From: Microbacteriaceae bacterium UBA1487
Lineage (GTDB): Bacteria > Actinomycetota > Actinomycetes > Actinomycetales > Microbacteriaceae
Assembly: GCA_002325245.1 (NCBI GenBank)
Contig: DCRR01000024.1
Location: 67,167 to 123,930, forward strand
Direction of reading: 5' to 3'
DNA length: 56,764 nucleotides
Positions 8,526 through 19,200 of this stretch are shown here, one piece after another; position 1 is the stretch's first letter; the number at the start of each line of letters is the position of its first letter. A model generated the notes under the pieces. It was not told where the DNA came from. It did no database searches and saw only the letters and a list, made by a program, of their open reading frames with translations. The position numbers were made by a program, and so were the translations under genes.

Positions 8526-9821
8526 ATGCACGAGTCGCGCCTGCGCCACTTCCACCGCGCCTTCGCGACGCTGCTGATCTTCACCCTCGCGGCGGGCGAC
8601 TTCTGGCGCTACCTCATCGGATGGTGGGGATGGGGAGCACTCGTGCTGGCGCTCCTCGTCACGTCACTCGTGCTCGTCGTCCGGGCCCGCTTCGCCCGAA
8701 GCTGGCTGCCTCCCACTCTCGTCGCGTTCCTGGTGCTCGCCGCGCTCTCGATCGCATGGTCGGCGTACCCGGCTGCGAGCGCGCTCGGGGTCGCCGCGAC
8801 CGTCGCGACCACGGTCGCGGGCGCCTTCCTCGCCCTCGGCATGGCCTGGCGCGACTTCGTCGACTCGCTCGCGAGCGCACTTCGGTGGGTGCTCGGACTG
8901 TCGCTCGCGTTCGAGCTGTTCGTCTCGACCGTCATCCGAGCCCCCGTGCTGCCCTTCTGGGTCGACTACTCCGAGCTGGCGACGATCCCGCGCGCGTTCT
9001 ACTGGTCGCGCGACCTGCTCTTCGAGGGCGGCCGCATCCAGGGCATCGTCGGAAACGCCAACCTGCTGGGGATGATCGCCCTGCTGTCGCTCGCCGTCTC
9101 CCTCGTGGTCGGCGCCACGACCCGTCACCGCCTGGCCTGGAACGCGATCTGGGCTGCAGTCGCCGTGATCACGCTGGCCCTCACGCGTTCCTCGACCGTG
9201 CTCGCCTCGGCCATCGGAGTCGTGCTTCTGCTCGCCCTCGTGCTCCTGGTGCGCCGCGTTCGCGGGCGTGCGCGGGTGATGGTCCAGGCGGGCGGAGCGC
9301 TCGCGCTGCTCGGGTTCGGTGCCGCCGTCCTGGCGGCCCATGAGCCGATCCTCGCGCTGTTGAGCAAGAGCACCGACCTCACCAATCGAGGCGACATCTG
9401 GGGCGCCGTCCTCGGCCTGATCGAACAGCGCCCGGTCGCGGGGTGGGGCTGGATCAGCTACTGGGCCCCGTGGGTCGCGCCGTTCGATGATCTCGCGGTC
9501 GTGCGGGGCGTCACCTATCTCCAGGCCCACAACGCGTGGCTCGACGTGACGCTCCAACTCGGTGTGATCGGATTGGTGATCTTCGCCGCATTCGTCGCCG
9601 GGACGTTCCTGCGGGTCTGGCTCACGGCGATCGATCCGAGCAGCGCACCGACGCGGGCATTGCTTCCCCTCGCTCTCCTGGTCGCCCTCCTGGTGCAGAG
9701 CCTGGCCGAGAGCCGGCTGCTCGTCGAGCTCGGCTGGGCCCTGCTCGTTGCGCTCTCGCTGTACTCCGCAGGCGCCTCGCAGGCACCGCGCAGCCCACTG
9801 CGGGCGGAGCCGCGCACATGA
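8526..9821 (+). CDS. O-antigen ligase/polymerase-like membrane protein 1 (Wzy_C), 431 aa
   Basis: About a dozen hydrophobic segments separated by short loops, with the large periplasmic-type loop near residues 284-340. In that loop GDIWGAVLGLIEQRPVAGWG and YLQAHNAWLDVTLQLGVIG are the conserved blocks of the Wzy/WaaL family, including the His (H335) followed by Asn that is conserved in ligases and polymerases. Such proteins transfer or polymerise lipid-linked glycan outside the membrane. The next gene is a diverged tandem copy of equal length, overlapping by ATGA. Whether it polymerises or ligates cannot be told from sequence. Confidence 0.85.
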   Translation: MHESRLRHFHRAFATLLIFTLAAGDFWRYLIGWWGWGALVLALLVTSLVLVVRARFARSWLPPTLVAFLVLAALSIAWSAYPAASALGVAATVATTVAGAFLALGMAWRDFVDSLASALRWVLGLSLAFELFVSTVIRAPVLPFWVDYSELATIPRAFYWSRDLLFEGGRIQGIVGNANLLGMIALLSLAVSLVVGATTRHRLAWNAIWAAVAVITLALTRSSTVLASAIGVVLLLALVLLVRRVRGRARVMVQAGGALALLGFGAAVLAAHEPILALLSKSTDLTNRGDIWGAVLGLIEQRPVAGWGWISYWAPWVAPFDDLAVVRGVTYLQAHNAWLDVTLQLGVIGLVIFAAFVAGTFLRVWLTAIDPSSAPTRALLPLALLVALLVQSLAESRLLVELGWALLVALSLYSAGASQAPRSPLRAEPRT

Positions 9822-11113
9822 CCACGTCACGGTGGTCGTCCGTCGTCGCGGTAGCCGCCCATGCGCGCGTTCGCGACGCGCTCACGATCTGCATCTTCGT
9901 GCTCGCGCTCGCCGCACCGACACTCGTTGCGATGCTCGGCGAGCCCGGCGCCACCGCCGCGCTCGTCACGCTGTGCGTCCTGGCGAGCGCCTCGCTGGTC
10001 GGGCTGCGCTCCGAGATCGAGTGGCGCGGAATCCTGCCCGTGTCGCTGCTGGCCTTCTTCGGCTGGGCGGCGCTGAGCGTCATCTGGAGCGAGTACCGCT
10101 CGGCATCGGCGACGGGGCTCGCCCACACCTTCGCCTACGCGTTCCTCGGCGCCTATGTCGCGCTCTCGCGCGACCTCATCCAGCTGGTGCGCGCGCTCGG
10201 CGATGCGCTGCGAGGTGTCCTCGTCGTCTCGCTGGCGCTGGAGGTGCTCAGCGGCGTGCTGCTGGACACGCCGTTCCCATGGCTGGGAATCGAGGGAGCC
10301 CTCGCCGTGGGTGGGCCGATCCAAGGCGTCGCGGGGTCGCGCAACCTGCTGGCGTTCATCGCGGGCCTCGCCGTGCTGACGTTCCTGATCGAGCTGCGCA
10401 CCCAGTCCGTGACGCGGCTGACCGGGGTGCTGTCGCTGTGCCTCGCGGTCGCCAGCGTCGCCTTCTCACGCTCTCCGGTGACCTTCGCCGCGCTGCTCGG
10501 AGTCGCGGCCGCGGGGCTGGTGCTGTGGGGTGTGCGCCGGCTGTCGCGGACCGCGCGGCGAGCGCTGCAGCCCGTGATCCTCGGCGTCGCGCTCTTCTCG
10601 ATCACCGTGGCGTACCTCGCGCGCGGCTGGGTGCTGACGGCCCTGGATGCGACCGCCGACGTCACCTATCGCGTCACGCTCTGGCGCGAGATCGCCGAAC
10701 TCGTGCGACAGCATCCGGTCGAAGGGTGGGGCTGGGTCGGCGAGTGGCCCGCACAGATCTTCCCGTACTCGACGACCGTCGACACCAACGGCGCCGTCGC
10801 GACGTCCGCCCTCAATGGCTACCTCGACGCGTGGGTGCAGGTCGGGCTCGTGGGGCTCAGCCTCCTGATCCTCGCGCTCGGCCTCGGCTTCGTCCGAGCG
10901 TGGCTCGTGGCATCGGAGACTCGCAGCCCGGTGAATGCCTGGCCCGCTCTCGCTCTCGCTCTGATCATCGTCACGGGTCTCGCCGAGAGCTATCTCGTCA
11001 CCGAGAGCGGTCTCGTGCTGTGGGTCGCGGCCTGCATGGCGGCGGCACGCAAGCGCTCGTGGCGCGGGCGGCTCCGCGATGTCACGGGCGAGCCCGATCC
11101 GGTTTCGCGCTAG
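9818..11113 (+). CDS. O-antigen ligase/polymerase-like membrane protein 2, His replaced by Leu, 431 aa
   Basis: ATG start in the ATGA overlap with the preceding paralogue. Same length and segment order as its neighbour: PIQGVAGSRNLLAFIAGLA aligns with RIQGIVGNANLLGMIALLS, FSRSPVTFAALLGV with LTRSSTVLASAIGV, and LWREIAELVRQHPVEGWGW with IWGAVLGLIEQRPVAGWGW. In the key loop HNAWLD becomes LNGYLD (L332), so the conserved His is missing. This suggests a changed or lost activity, or a partner role for the first copy. Membrane protein of the same glycan pathway; the stop TAG begins the next -10 hexamer. Confidence 0.82.
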   Translation: MTTSRWSSVVAVAAHARVRDALTICIFVLALAAPTLVAMLGEPGATAALVTLCVLASASLVGLRSEIEWRGILPVSLLAFFGWAALSVIWSEYRSASATGLAHTFAYAFLGAYVALSRDLIQLVRALGDALRGVLVVSLALEVLSGVLLDTPFPWLGIEGALAVGGPIQGVAGSRNLLAFIAGLAVLTFLIELRTQSVTRLTGVLSLCLAVASVAFSRSPVTFAALLGVAAAGLVLWGVRRLSRTARRALQPVILGVALFSITVAYLARGWVLTALDATADVTYRVTLWREIAELVRQHPVEGWGWVGEWPAQIFPYSTTVDTNGAVATSALNGYLDAWVQVGLVGLSLLILALGLGFVRAWLVASETRSPVNAWPALALALIIVTGLAESYLVTESGLVLWVAACMAAARKRSWRGRLRDVTGEPDPVSR

Positions 11114-11116
11114 TCT
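11111..11116 (+). promoter_or_regulatory. -10 box for the UDP-sugar decarboxylase-like gene
   Basis: TAGTCT, whose TAG is the stop codon of the preceding membrane protein. The leader to ATG 11167 is about 44 nt and ends in TGGAGACCG. Confidence 0.45.
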
Positions 11117-11166
11117 GTGGAGGCGGTGCGGGAGTCCGCGCTCTCGCGCGCGCAGTCTGGAGACCG

Positions 11167-12123
<957 letters not shown>

Positions 12124-12138
<15 letters not shown>

Positions 12139-13653
12139 CTCGAGGCTCGCCAGCCGCGCGTTGAGCGCCTCGCGATCGATGACCCGACCGCGCATCTGCT
12201 CGAGCAGTTGGGTGACAGCGCGCAACTCGGCCCGGAGCTCGGAGACCGCCGCCTCCAGTTCGGCAATGCGAGCATCAGCGCGGTCGACGCGGGAGTCAGG
12301 ACCGCGAGACAAAAGCCGACGCGCTTTCGAACGCGCTCTCTGGACCAGACCCGGTGTGCGTGCGGGCTGCGGTGAAGGCTCTGGAAGCATGTCGTCGTCC
12401 CCCTGTCTGTTCCAGGCCGCATAGGCGCGGTCCTCGAGTTCACTGATCGAGTGGAGCACCTCGGCGAGTTCGGTCGGCGCGTCCGCCGCGACGGACTCGG
12501 GGCCGGGTTCGAGCAGCGCGGCCTCGAACTCGTCGAGCAGGAGCCCGAGTGTGAGATCGTCCGCGACCAGCTCGCGGGCCGCCTCCGACATGCGGTCGAG
12601 GTCGTACCGCCCATCCAGCACCCCGCGCATCGCCTCAGCGAGTGCGTCAGTGTCGCGCGCGATCTTGATTGCGTGCACGCCGTCGACGAAACGCTCCGCC
12701 ACCCCGGCGGTCGCCGTCATGATCGGCACGCACCCCCGCGAGGCCGCCTCCAGGGGCGCCACCCCGAACGGCTCACGTTCATGGGTGGGAAAGAGGAACA
12801 CATCCGCCGTGGCGAACTCGTCCAGCACCTCGCGCCGCTCGCGCGGACCGTGGAATGTGACGGCCTCGCGGGCCGCGGCCGTCGTGAGCAGCTCGCGAAA
12901 CGGCTCCGGGTCGCCGCCACCGAAGAGCTCCACTCGAAAGGCGCCGGGATGCGTCGCTGCGACCTCGACGGCCGCGTCGACGATCAGCCCGATGCCCTTG
13001 TGCTCGGCAATGGCGCCGGCGACGATGAACCGCGTCACACCGTCTCGCGCCGCTCGGGGCCGTGACGGCGCGGGCGACGCGATCCAGCCCGGGACGATGC
13101 GAACGTCGCGGAGGGCGCGGCTCATGCGCCGCTCGATCTCGTCGACGACGTTGCGACTCATCGCGACGTAGCGGCCCCGGTCGAACGCATCTCCGGACTC
13201 CGCGCCGTAGAGAGCCAGGATCTCCGTGCCGACGCCGTCGACCAGAGGGACCGGCGCCGCGTCGCCGAGGAACCAGACCCACGGCACGTCCCGGCGGCGC
13301 AGCACCTCGAGCACCGCCAGGCCCCCGAGCCCGATCAGGTTGGCCAACAGGACCCGATCCGGCTCGAAGTCGTCGATCTCGCGCGCGAGCGCGTGGGCGT
13401 TCGCCGCGTGGCTCACGACGGACTCGATGTGACGCGACTCCTCGGCGCCGCGCAGGTCGACCGCGGCGTAGGCGCGCCGCGCGAAGACGCGTCGCACCGG
13501 GTAGGGGCGATCATCCAGCACCGGTGCGTGCGAGGTGAGCACACGGACCTCGTGTCCCCGCTCGTGGAGCCCATCCGCGAGATCCTGGCACAGCAGCTCG
13601 TACCCGCCGATGACATCTGGCGGGAACAGGTTCGAGATGACCAGGACGCGCAT
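12124..13653 (-). CDS. GT4 glycosyltransferase with C-terminal coiled coil, 509 aa
   Basis: N-terminal GT-B domain: RVLVISNLFPPDVIGGYELL (GGxE motif), then IESVVSHAANAHALAREIDD. C-terminal donor-binding domain: FIVAGAIAEHKGIGLIVDAA, VTFHGPRERREVLDEFATAD and FLFPTHEREPFGVAPLEAAS carrying the family Ex7E motif. After about residue 400 comes an unusual extension with a basic stretch and a heptad-like terminal segment (ARIAELEAAVSELRAELRAV) predicted as coiled coil, which may tether the enzyme to a complex. ATG start four bases after the ATPase stop; the stretch before it lacks a good ribosome binding site, so it is probably translated by coupling. Confidence 0.87.
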
Positions 13654-13657
13654 CGCG

Positions 13658-14401
13658 CTAGAAGGAGGCTCTCAGCGCCTCGATGGCCCCGCCCGTGTCG
13701 CCGTCGTAGACGAGCTTGCCGTGCGAGAGCACCACCGCGCGGTCGCACAACGACTCGACCTGGTCCGCGCTGTGGCTCACGAACACGATCGTGCGCCCGT
13801 CGCGCTGGAACTCGGCGATCTTGTCCATGCACTTCTTTTGGAACTGCTCGTCGCCGACCGCGAGAACCTCGTCGACGAGAAGGATGTCGGGGTCGACATG
13901 CACTGCGATCGCGAACGCGAGTCGCACATACATGCCCGAGGAGTAGAACTTGACCTGGCTGTCGATGAACTCGCTGATCTCGGAGAACTCGACGATCTCG
14001 TCGAACTTCGCCTCGGTCTCGTCACGGGAGAGGCCCAGGATCGCGGCATTCAAGAAGACGTTCTCGCGGCCGGTGAGATCGGGATGGAATCCAGCGCCGA
14101 GCTCCAGCAGCGCCGCGACCCGCCCGCGGCGCAGCACCTGCCCGGAACTCGGACGGATGATGCCTCCGATGACCTTCAGCAGCGTGCTCTTGCCCGAGCC
14201 GTTCGCCCCGAGAAGCCCGATCGTCGTGCCCGACACGATCTCGAAGCCGACGTGGTCCAGCGCCCAGAAGTCCGCCTTGTGCTGGCTCGAGCGCCGGAAG
14301 TTGACGATGCGCTCCTTGAGCGACTTCTCCTTGCGGATGACGAAGCGCTTCGAGACATCGTCGACGGCGATGACAACGGGGGCGTCAGTGACGGTGGTCA
14401 T
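13658..14401 (-). CDS. Polysaccharide ABC exporter ATPase (Wzt/TagH-like), 247 aa
   Basis: Powers export of a lipid-linked glycan with the permease just upstream. Walker A is GLLGANGSGKSTLLKVIGG, the signature is YSSGMYVRLAFAIA, Walker B is ILLVDEVLAVGDEQF, and the switch His is FVSHS. There is no C-terminal carbohydrate-binding domain of the kind that long Wzt proteins use for chain recognition, so export should not depend on a terminal cap. The ATG at 14401 is preferred over an upstream one because AGGAGAT lies 6-7 nt before it inside the permease end; one base separates it from the permease stop. Confidence 0.93.
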   Translation of the reverse strand: MTTVTDAPVVIAVDDVSKRFVIRKEKSLKERIVNFRRSSQHKADFWALDHVGFEIVSGTTIGLLGANGSGKSTLLKVIGGIIRPSSGQVLRRGRVAALLELGAGFHPDLTGRENVFLNAAILGLSRDETEAKFDEIVEFSEISEFIDSQVKFYSSGMYVRLAFAIAVHVDPDILLVDEVLAVGDEQFQKKCMDKIAEFQRDGRTIVFVSHSADQVESLCDRAVVLSHGKLVYDGDTGGAIEALRASF

Positions 14402-14402
14402 C

Positions 14403-15365
14403 TCAGATCTCCTGCGCGAAGTTGCCCTGCAGCCGGCTGAATACACGCTGTCCGACCAGGAACAGCACCAGTCCGATCAGGAACGTGATGGCGAGCCGCA
14501 GGTCGAGGTCGGCGGGCCAGGGCTGGGCTGGCACCGTGGTGACCGCATCGAGCACGCGCGACTCGGAACCGGCCTTCCAGATGCCGCGCTGGAAGGCGAG
14601 CATGGCCGTCGAGATCGGGTTGAGTAGGTAGACGTCGGTCAGCCAGGTCAAGCCGGTGCGCTGCGCCGCATCGACAACAAACGACCACGAGTACACGATC
14701 GGCGAAGCCCAGAAGAAGATCAGCATGCCGACCTCGACGAGGTACTGCACGTCGCGGAGATACACGTTGAGCGCCGAGAGCAGGATCGCCAGCGAGACGC
14801 CGTAGACGAGGACGATCGCGATGGCGACCGGAACATACAGAAGGTTCCACGACAACGGGAACTGGCCCAGGAGCAGAACCGCCGCGACCAGGATGCCCAG
14901 CTGGATCAGAAAGGTGACGATCGCGGAGCCGCTGGCCGCGAGCGGGAAGATCTCGCGCGGGAGGTACACCTTCTTGATGAGCCCGGCGTTCGAGACGATC
15001 GAGCTCGTTCCCCCGACGATGATCTCGTTGTAGAGCCCCCAGAGCGTCAGACCCGCGAAGACGAAGATCGCGAAGTCCGGGATCAGTCGGGCCGCGCCGA
15101 GGAACTGGCCGATCGCCACGAAGTAGATCATCAGGAGCGTGATCGGGCGGATCAGCGTCCACAGGAAGCCGAGGCTGCTGTCCTTGAACCGCGCCTTCAG
15201 CTCGCGCCGCACCAGCAGCACGAGCAGCTCGCGCTGCCCTACCACATCGGCGAGCGAGCGGAAGAACCCGCGGAAGAACCCACCGGAGTGCGAGGCGACG
15301 ACGTCGAAGGGCGTCGCAGCGAGGCGCTCGGCCCGCGCTCGCGCCGCCTCAGCGCTCAACGTCAA
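14403..15365 (-). CDS. Polysaccharide ABC exporter permease (Wzm/TagG-like, ABC-2 type), 320 aa
   Basis: Membrane subunit of the exporter. The N-terminal coupling region RELLVLLVRRELKARFKDSS, the segment LGFLWTLIRPITLLMIYFVA and five further hydrophobic stretches match the ABC-2 permease family; the region GMLIFFWASPIVYSWSFV is a family landmark. The start is uncertain: a TTG at 15365 is used, overlapping the upstream GT2 stop by 17 bp; a second TTG lies six bases downstream. Tight packing with the ATPase supports one operon. Confidence 0.9.
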   Translation of the reverse strand: MTLSAEAARARAERLAATPFDVVASHSGGFFRGFFRSLADVVGQRELLVLLVRRELKARFKDSSLGFLWTLIRPITLLMIYFVAIGQFLGAARLIPDFAIFVFAGLTLWGLYNEIIVGGTSSIVSNAGLIKKVYLPREIFPLAASGSAIVTFLIQLGILVAAVLLLGQFPLSWNLLYVPVAIAIVLVYGVSLAILLSALNVYLRDVQYLVEVGMLIFFWASPIVYSWSFVVDAAQRTGLTWLTDVYLLNPISTAMLAFQRGIWKAGSESRVLDAVTTVPAQPWPADLDLRLAITFLIGLVLFLVGQRVFSRLQGNFAQEI

Positions 15366-16320
15366 CTCGTGTCGCCGGTCCGTACTGCATGCCCTTCAGC
15401 CGCTCCAGGGACTCCTCGATCAGGATGCGGTTCGTCCGCTGCAGATCCGCGAGCACTCCGAGCGCGAGCGCGAGCAGAGCTCCGACGAGCAGCGCGACCC
15501 CGAGGATCAGGGACTGCAGGTGCTGCCCCGCGTTCTCGCTGAAGAACCAGATCAGGATCAGGTAGCGGACGAACGGAATCATGGCGCCGACGAGCATCAA
15601 GCTTCCGATTGCGGCGAAGAAGCCGAACGGCTTGAACATGATGTAGCTGCGCAGAATCGCCTCCGCCGACTTCATCACGTGCTGCCCCATCGACGAGAAC
15701 AGCCTCGACTCGCGGGTCTTCGGGTTGGTGTCGATCGGGACGCTGGCGATCTTGAGGCGCTTGTTGCCGGCCTGAATGATCGTCTCCATGCAGTAGCTGA
15801 ACTGGGTGACGACGTTGAGGCGCAGCAGCGAGGCCTTCGAATACGCGCGGAACCCGCTCGCCGCATCCGGAAGGTCGGTGCTCGCGGCGACGTTGACGAC
15901 CTGGCTGCCGAGCTTTTGCAGGATCTTCTTGAACCAGGAGAAGTGGGCGATCGTCGCGGTCTGACGATCGCCGATCACGATGTCGGCCTCGCCCGCGACG
16001 ATCGGCGCGACCAGATCCGGAATCCGCTCCTGCGGGTACTGGTTGTCACCGTCGGTGTTCACCACGATGTCGGCGCCGTGCTCCAACGCGTAGTTCACAC
16101 CGTCTCGGAACGACCGCGCGAGACCCATGTTGCGCACGTGGTGCACGAAGTGGGTGACTCCGAGCGAGGTCGCCACCTCGATGGTCTTATCGGTCGAGCC
16201 GTCGTCGATCACGAGGATATGGATCTCATCGATGCCCCGGATCTCCTTGGGCATCGTGGCGAGAACGGCAGGGAGAGTGGTCTCCTCGTTCAAGCACGGG
16301 ATCTGAATGAACAGCTTCAT
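15349..16320 (-). CDS. GT2 glycosyltransferase with two C-terminal membrane segments (DPM/GtrB-like), 323 aa
   Basis: N-terminal KLFIQIPCLNEETTLPAVLA, VIDDGSTDKT and VNTDGDNQY (DxD) give a GT2 fold close to dolichyl-phosphate-sugar synthases; AASGFRAYSKASLL is also typical. Residues ~230-300 contain two transmembrane segments (FGFFAAIGSLMLVGAMIPFV and LQSLILGVALLVGALLALAL). It probably charges polyprenyl phosphate or a lipid-linked acceptor with a sugar for use outside the membrane. The ATG at 16320 is chosen because AGGAG lies ahead and the fold starts there; the frame is open 63 bases further. A soluble relative is at 46166-47002. Confidence 0.88.
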   Translation of the reverse strand: MKLFIQIPCLNEETTLPAVLATMPKEIRGIDEIHILVIDDGSTDKTIEVATSLGVTHFVHHVRNMGLARSFRDGVNYALEHGADIVVNTDGDNQYPQERIPDLVAPIVAGEADIVIGDRQTATIAHFSWFKKILQKLGSQVVNVAASTDLPDAASGFRAYSKASLLRLNVVTQFSYCMETIIQAGNKRLKIASVPIDTNPKTRESRLFSSMGQHVMKSAEAILRSYIMFKPFGFFAAIGSLMLVGAMIPFVRYLILIWFFSENAGQHLQSLILGVALLVGALLALALGVLADLQRTNRILIEESLERLKGMQYGPATRVDVER

Positions 16321-16345
16321 GTCTCTCCTGGCTTCAGCACGATGG

Positions 16346-17731
16346 CTAGCGGCCCACCCCGACCAGGAAAGACCATAGTTCATCAGAATACTCGGTCCAA
16401 TTCCGCGTTGGACGGCTCCGCCCTGCGGCGGAGAGGCGATCGCGCACCGACGAGTCTCTCAGAATCAGGCCGAGTGCACGGGCGACGTCGTGATCGTCGC
16501 GCGGGTCGACGAACAGTGCACCGCCGTCGCCGAGCTCACGCATGCTGCCGTAGCGCGAGGTGATGACGGGCGTTCCGACCGCCAACGACTCCACGATCGG
16601 TAGCCCGTAGCCTTCGTGAAGCGAGGGGAACATGGTCACCGTCGCCTCTCGGTACAGCCGGTTCAGCGCTGCGTCGTCAACGCCGCTCGCCTTCGCGACC
16701 GGACGCCCGATGCCCTGCAAGCGGTCGAGCTCCTGGACGAAGCGCTCCGATCGCCACGCGTTTCCTCCGACGAACACCAGTCGGAAGTCGAGCCCCTCGC
16801 GCCAGAGCAGTTCTGCTGCGTGGAGCACGGCGCCCTGGTTCTTGCGCGGCTCGGCGCTGCCAACGCAGAGCACGAGCGGGGTCTCGCCCGTCTCCGCGGG
16901 CACGTCCGAGCCGACGGCCTCCTGGGCGAGTGCGACGGTGCGCACCTCCGGGCCCTCGAGCCCGGCCGAGGAGATCATGCGTCGCCAGCCCGCGTACTCC
17001 TCCGTCGCGGCATCGGAGATGCCCGCGATCCGATCGAAGTGGGCGAGCGTCGCCAGATTGCGCGCGAAGGCCCCCGGCATGCCGGGCCCCGTCGTCTCGG
17101 ACATCGTCATCGGAACGCAGTCAAGCCCGATCGCGCTCGCACGGTTCGGACTGTGCTGCGCCAGCGCCTGCATGCGGTCGAGGCGCGAGCGCTCGGTGGC
17201 CAGCTCGACCAGGACGTACCGGGAGTCCCACGGAATGAGGACGTCGCGGTCGGCCCGCACCAGAGCCGAGCCATCGATCTCGAGTTCGACGAGGCGCTCG
17301 AAGTGAGTGTCCCAGCCGACCGCGAGGAACGCACGCGCGCCTGTCCACGACTCGAGCACTTTCCGTGCGACGCGCTGGATGCCCGTTCCCAACCCGCTCA
17401 CGAGAGTGTGGTGGGCGTCGACCAGCACTGCACCGGTGACGATCACTCTCGCCAGGCGACGGCGACGCACGCGCCGCGTGAGGAGAGCCGAGAAGCCGTT
17501 CAGCACACAATGACGGTGCCACCAGATGACCTCATCGGGGGTCGGAAGTCTCCCGTCGATCATCGCCAGAGCGAACCAGACGTCCGACCGCGACGGCGCC
17601 GTGATCTGCGCGCTCAGCCGGGCACGGGCGTGACTCTCGGTCGCCGAGCGGGTGCCCAGCAGGGTTGCCTCGATCGCGCGGACGGCAGCGCCGACGCTGA
17701 CTCGCAGCCGTGTCTCAACGCGCTCCGTCAT
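16346..17731 (-). CDS. GT4 glycosyltransferase with GIQR motif, copy 1, 461 aa
   Basis: The C-terminal half is a standard GT-B donor domain: VLCVGSAEPRKNQGAVLHAA, AKASGVDDAALNRLYREATV, FPSLHEGYGLPIVESLAVGT (Ex7E). The N-terminal ~110 residues are unusual; then comes DAHHTLVSGLGTGIQRVARK, a GIQRV(A/V)R motif shared with its neighbour. The ATG overlaps the upstream stop as ATGA, so the two are coupled. Both are likely to act successively on the same chain. Mannose or a 6-deoxyhexose as donor is possible but not shown. Confidence 0.85.
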   Translation of the reverse strand: MTERVETRLRVSVGAAVRAIEATLLGTRSATESHARARLSAQITAPSRSDVWFALAMIDGRLPTPDEVIWWHRHCVLNGFSALLTRRVRRRRLARVIVTGAVLVDAHHTLVSGLGTGIQRVARKVLESWTGARAFLAVGWDTHFERLVELEIDGSALVRADRDVLIPWDSRYVLVELATERSRLDRMQALAQHSPNRASAIGLDCVPMTMSETTGPGMPGAFARNLATLAHFDRIAGISDAATEEYAGWRRMISSAGLEGPEVRTVALAQEAVGSDVPAETGETPLVLCVGSAEPRKNQGAVLHAAELLWREGLDFRLVFVGGNAWRSERFVQELDRLQGIGRPVAKASGVDDAALNRLYREATVTMFPSLHEGYGLPIVESLAVGTPVITSRYGSMRELGDGGALFVDPRDDHDVARALGLILRDSSVRDRLSAAGRSRPTRNWTEYSDELWSFLVGVGR

Positions 17732-19200
17732 CGTGCTCCTCCGAAGGCGTCCCAGGTCTGCTCGGCGTAGTCGTTCCAGCTGCGGTGCGGACGAGCTCGC
17801 GCCTCGGCGCGAAGCCGCTCGTACGCCTGCTCGTCCGTGAGCATGGACCTCAGCGCCGCGACGATCGCCTCATCGTCTCGAGGATCGACGACGACGCATC
17901 CGCCCGCGCTCGCCACCTCGGCCATGCTCCCGTAGGAGCTCGTGAGCACCGGTGTGCCATGCGCCAGCGCCTCCACGATCGGCAGCCCGAAGCCCTCCTG
18001 CAGCGACGGGAACGCCACCACGCGAGCGGTGCTGTAGAGCTCGGCGAGCTCGGCGTCGCCGACATCGCGCCGCACCCTAACGTCGACGCCGCGAGAGCGG
18101 GCTGCCGCCACGTCCGCGTCGAAGGCGCCGATGAAGCTCGCACTGCCGCGCCCCACCAGGTGAAGGCTGATCGGAATCCCCTCGCGCGTCAATCGCTCCG
18201 CGGCGAAGACCAGGGCACGCTGGTTCTTGCGTCCCTCGTGGCTGCCGACACACAGCACAAGACCGGACTGGCGAACGGGGTTGTCCCGATGCGAGGTCCC
18301 CGGGAACTCCCCCGGTAGCACGACGGCCTCGACCCGCGGGCCGGAGACGTCTTGAACGCGGACCGCGTCGACGAATCCGCGGAACTCCTCGCCGGCGGCG
18401 TCGCTGATCGTGACGACCGACGTCGCATACTTGACCAGCTCGAGATAGCGCGCGAACCGCTCGGACTCGAGTGCGGGCAGATGGTCGGCGCTTCCGAGCG
18501 GGATCGTGTCGTAGCCGATTAGATGGACCTCGGTGGAGGTGTGCTCAGCGATCGCGGCAAGCCAACGACACGACGCGACGCTCGGGACTTCGGTCACAAT
18601 GATGCGTCCGCCGACGGGGACGACGAGGTCGGCGGTGTGCGGCGAAGCGATCTCGCCGCGCTCGCGGTCGGAGGAACCCCACTTGAGCACCCGATCGCGC
18701 TCGTGGTCGTACAGCCCGCGAAGGGCGCTGCCGTGGACGACCCACGCGACCAGCTCGATCTCGTGCGAGCCCTCCCAGCGCATGACGGTCTCGCGCACGA
18801 CCCGCTGGATCCCACTGTTGTGCTCGTGCTTCGCGCAGAAGTCGACCTCGACGAGGGTTCCCCCGGGCACGAGCCGCATCGGGCGGTCCCACGATCCCCG
18901 CTCGATCGCGGCATCGTGCACGACAGCGAGCGTCGCGTCGACTCGCGCATCCGAGTCGACGGCGAGCTCGATGGCGCGGCGCAGCGCGATGACGTCGTCG
19001 GATTCGGGGAACGCCCCGCTCAGACTCACGAAGAGCAGCCACAGGTTGTCACCGGTGGGCTGCGCGGCAACGGCATCCACGAGGCCCCGCAGTCGCGCCA
19101 GCCGAGACGGCGCGTCGTCGACGCCCAGCCGCCGAAGCGCCAGCCCGATGCGCTGATCGAATGCCTCGTGACCGGTCGAGCCCGAACGACGCGGCATCAT
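17728..19200 (-). CDS. GT4 glycosyltransferase with GIQR motif, copy 2, 490 aa
   Basis: Paralogue of the downstream gene. The N-terminal region ends in HEHNSGIQRVVRETVMRWE; the GT-B donor domain shows VLCVGSHEGRKNQRALVFAA, VRRDVGDAELAELYSTARVV and FPSLQEGFGLPIVEALAHGT (Ex7E). Two ATG codons in tandem start it; the first overlaps the stop of a 69-codon gene as ATGA. Gene order 69-aa protein, copy 2, copy 1 forms a coupled unit leading into the DPM-like GT and the ABC exporter. Confidence 0.86.
   Translation of the reverse strand: MMPRRSGSTGHEAFDQRIGLALRRLGVDDAPSRLARLRGLVDAVAAQPTGDNLWLLFVSLSGAFPESDDVIALRRAIELAVDSDARVDATLAVVHDAAIERGSWDRPMRLVPGGTLVEVDFCAKHEHNSGIQRVVRETVMRWEGSHEIELVAWVVHGSALRGLYDHERDRVLKWGSSDRERGEIASPHTADLVVPVGGRIIVTEVPSVASCRWLAAIAEHTSTEVHLIGYDTIPLGSADHLPALESERFARYLELVKYATSVVTISDAAGEEFRGFVDAVRVQDVSGPRVEAVVLPGEFPGTSHRDNPVRQSGLVLCVGSHEGRKNQRALVFAAERLTREGIPISLHLVGRGSASFIGAFDADVAAARSRGVDVRVRRDVGDAELAELYSTARVVAFPSLQEGFGLPIVEALAHGTPVLTSSYGSMAEVASAGGCVVVDPRDDEAIVAALRSMLTDEQAYERLRAEARARPHRSWNDYAEQTWDAFGGAR

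Noticed and set aside
16321..16383. Longer N-terminus for the membrane-bound GT2
   Set aside because: The extra 21 residues precede the fold start and the inner ATG has a good AGGAG.
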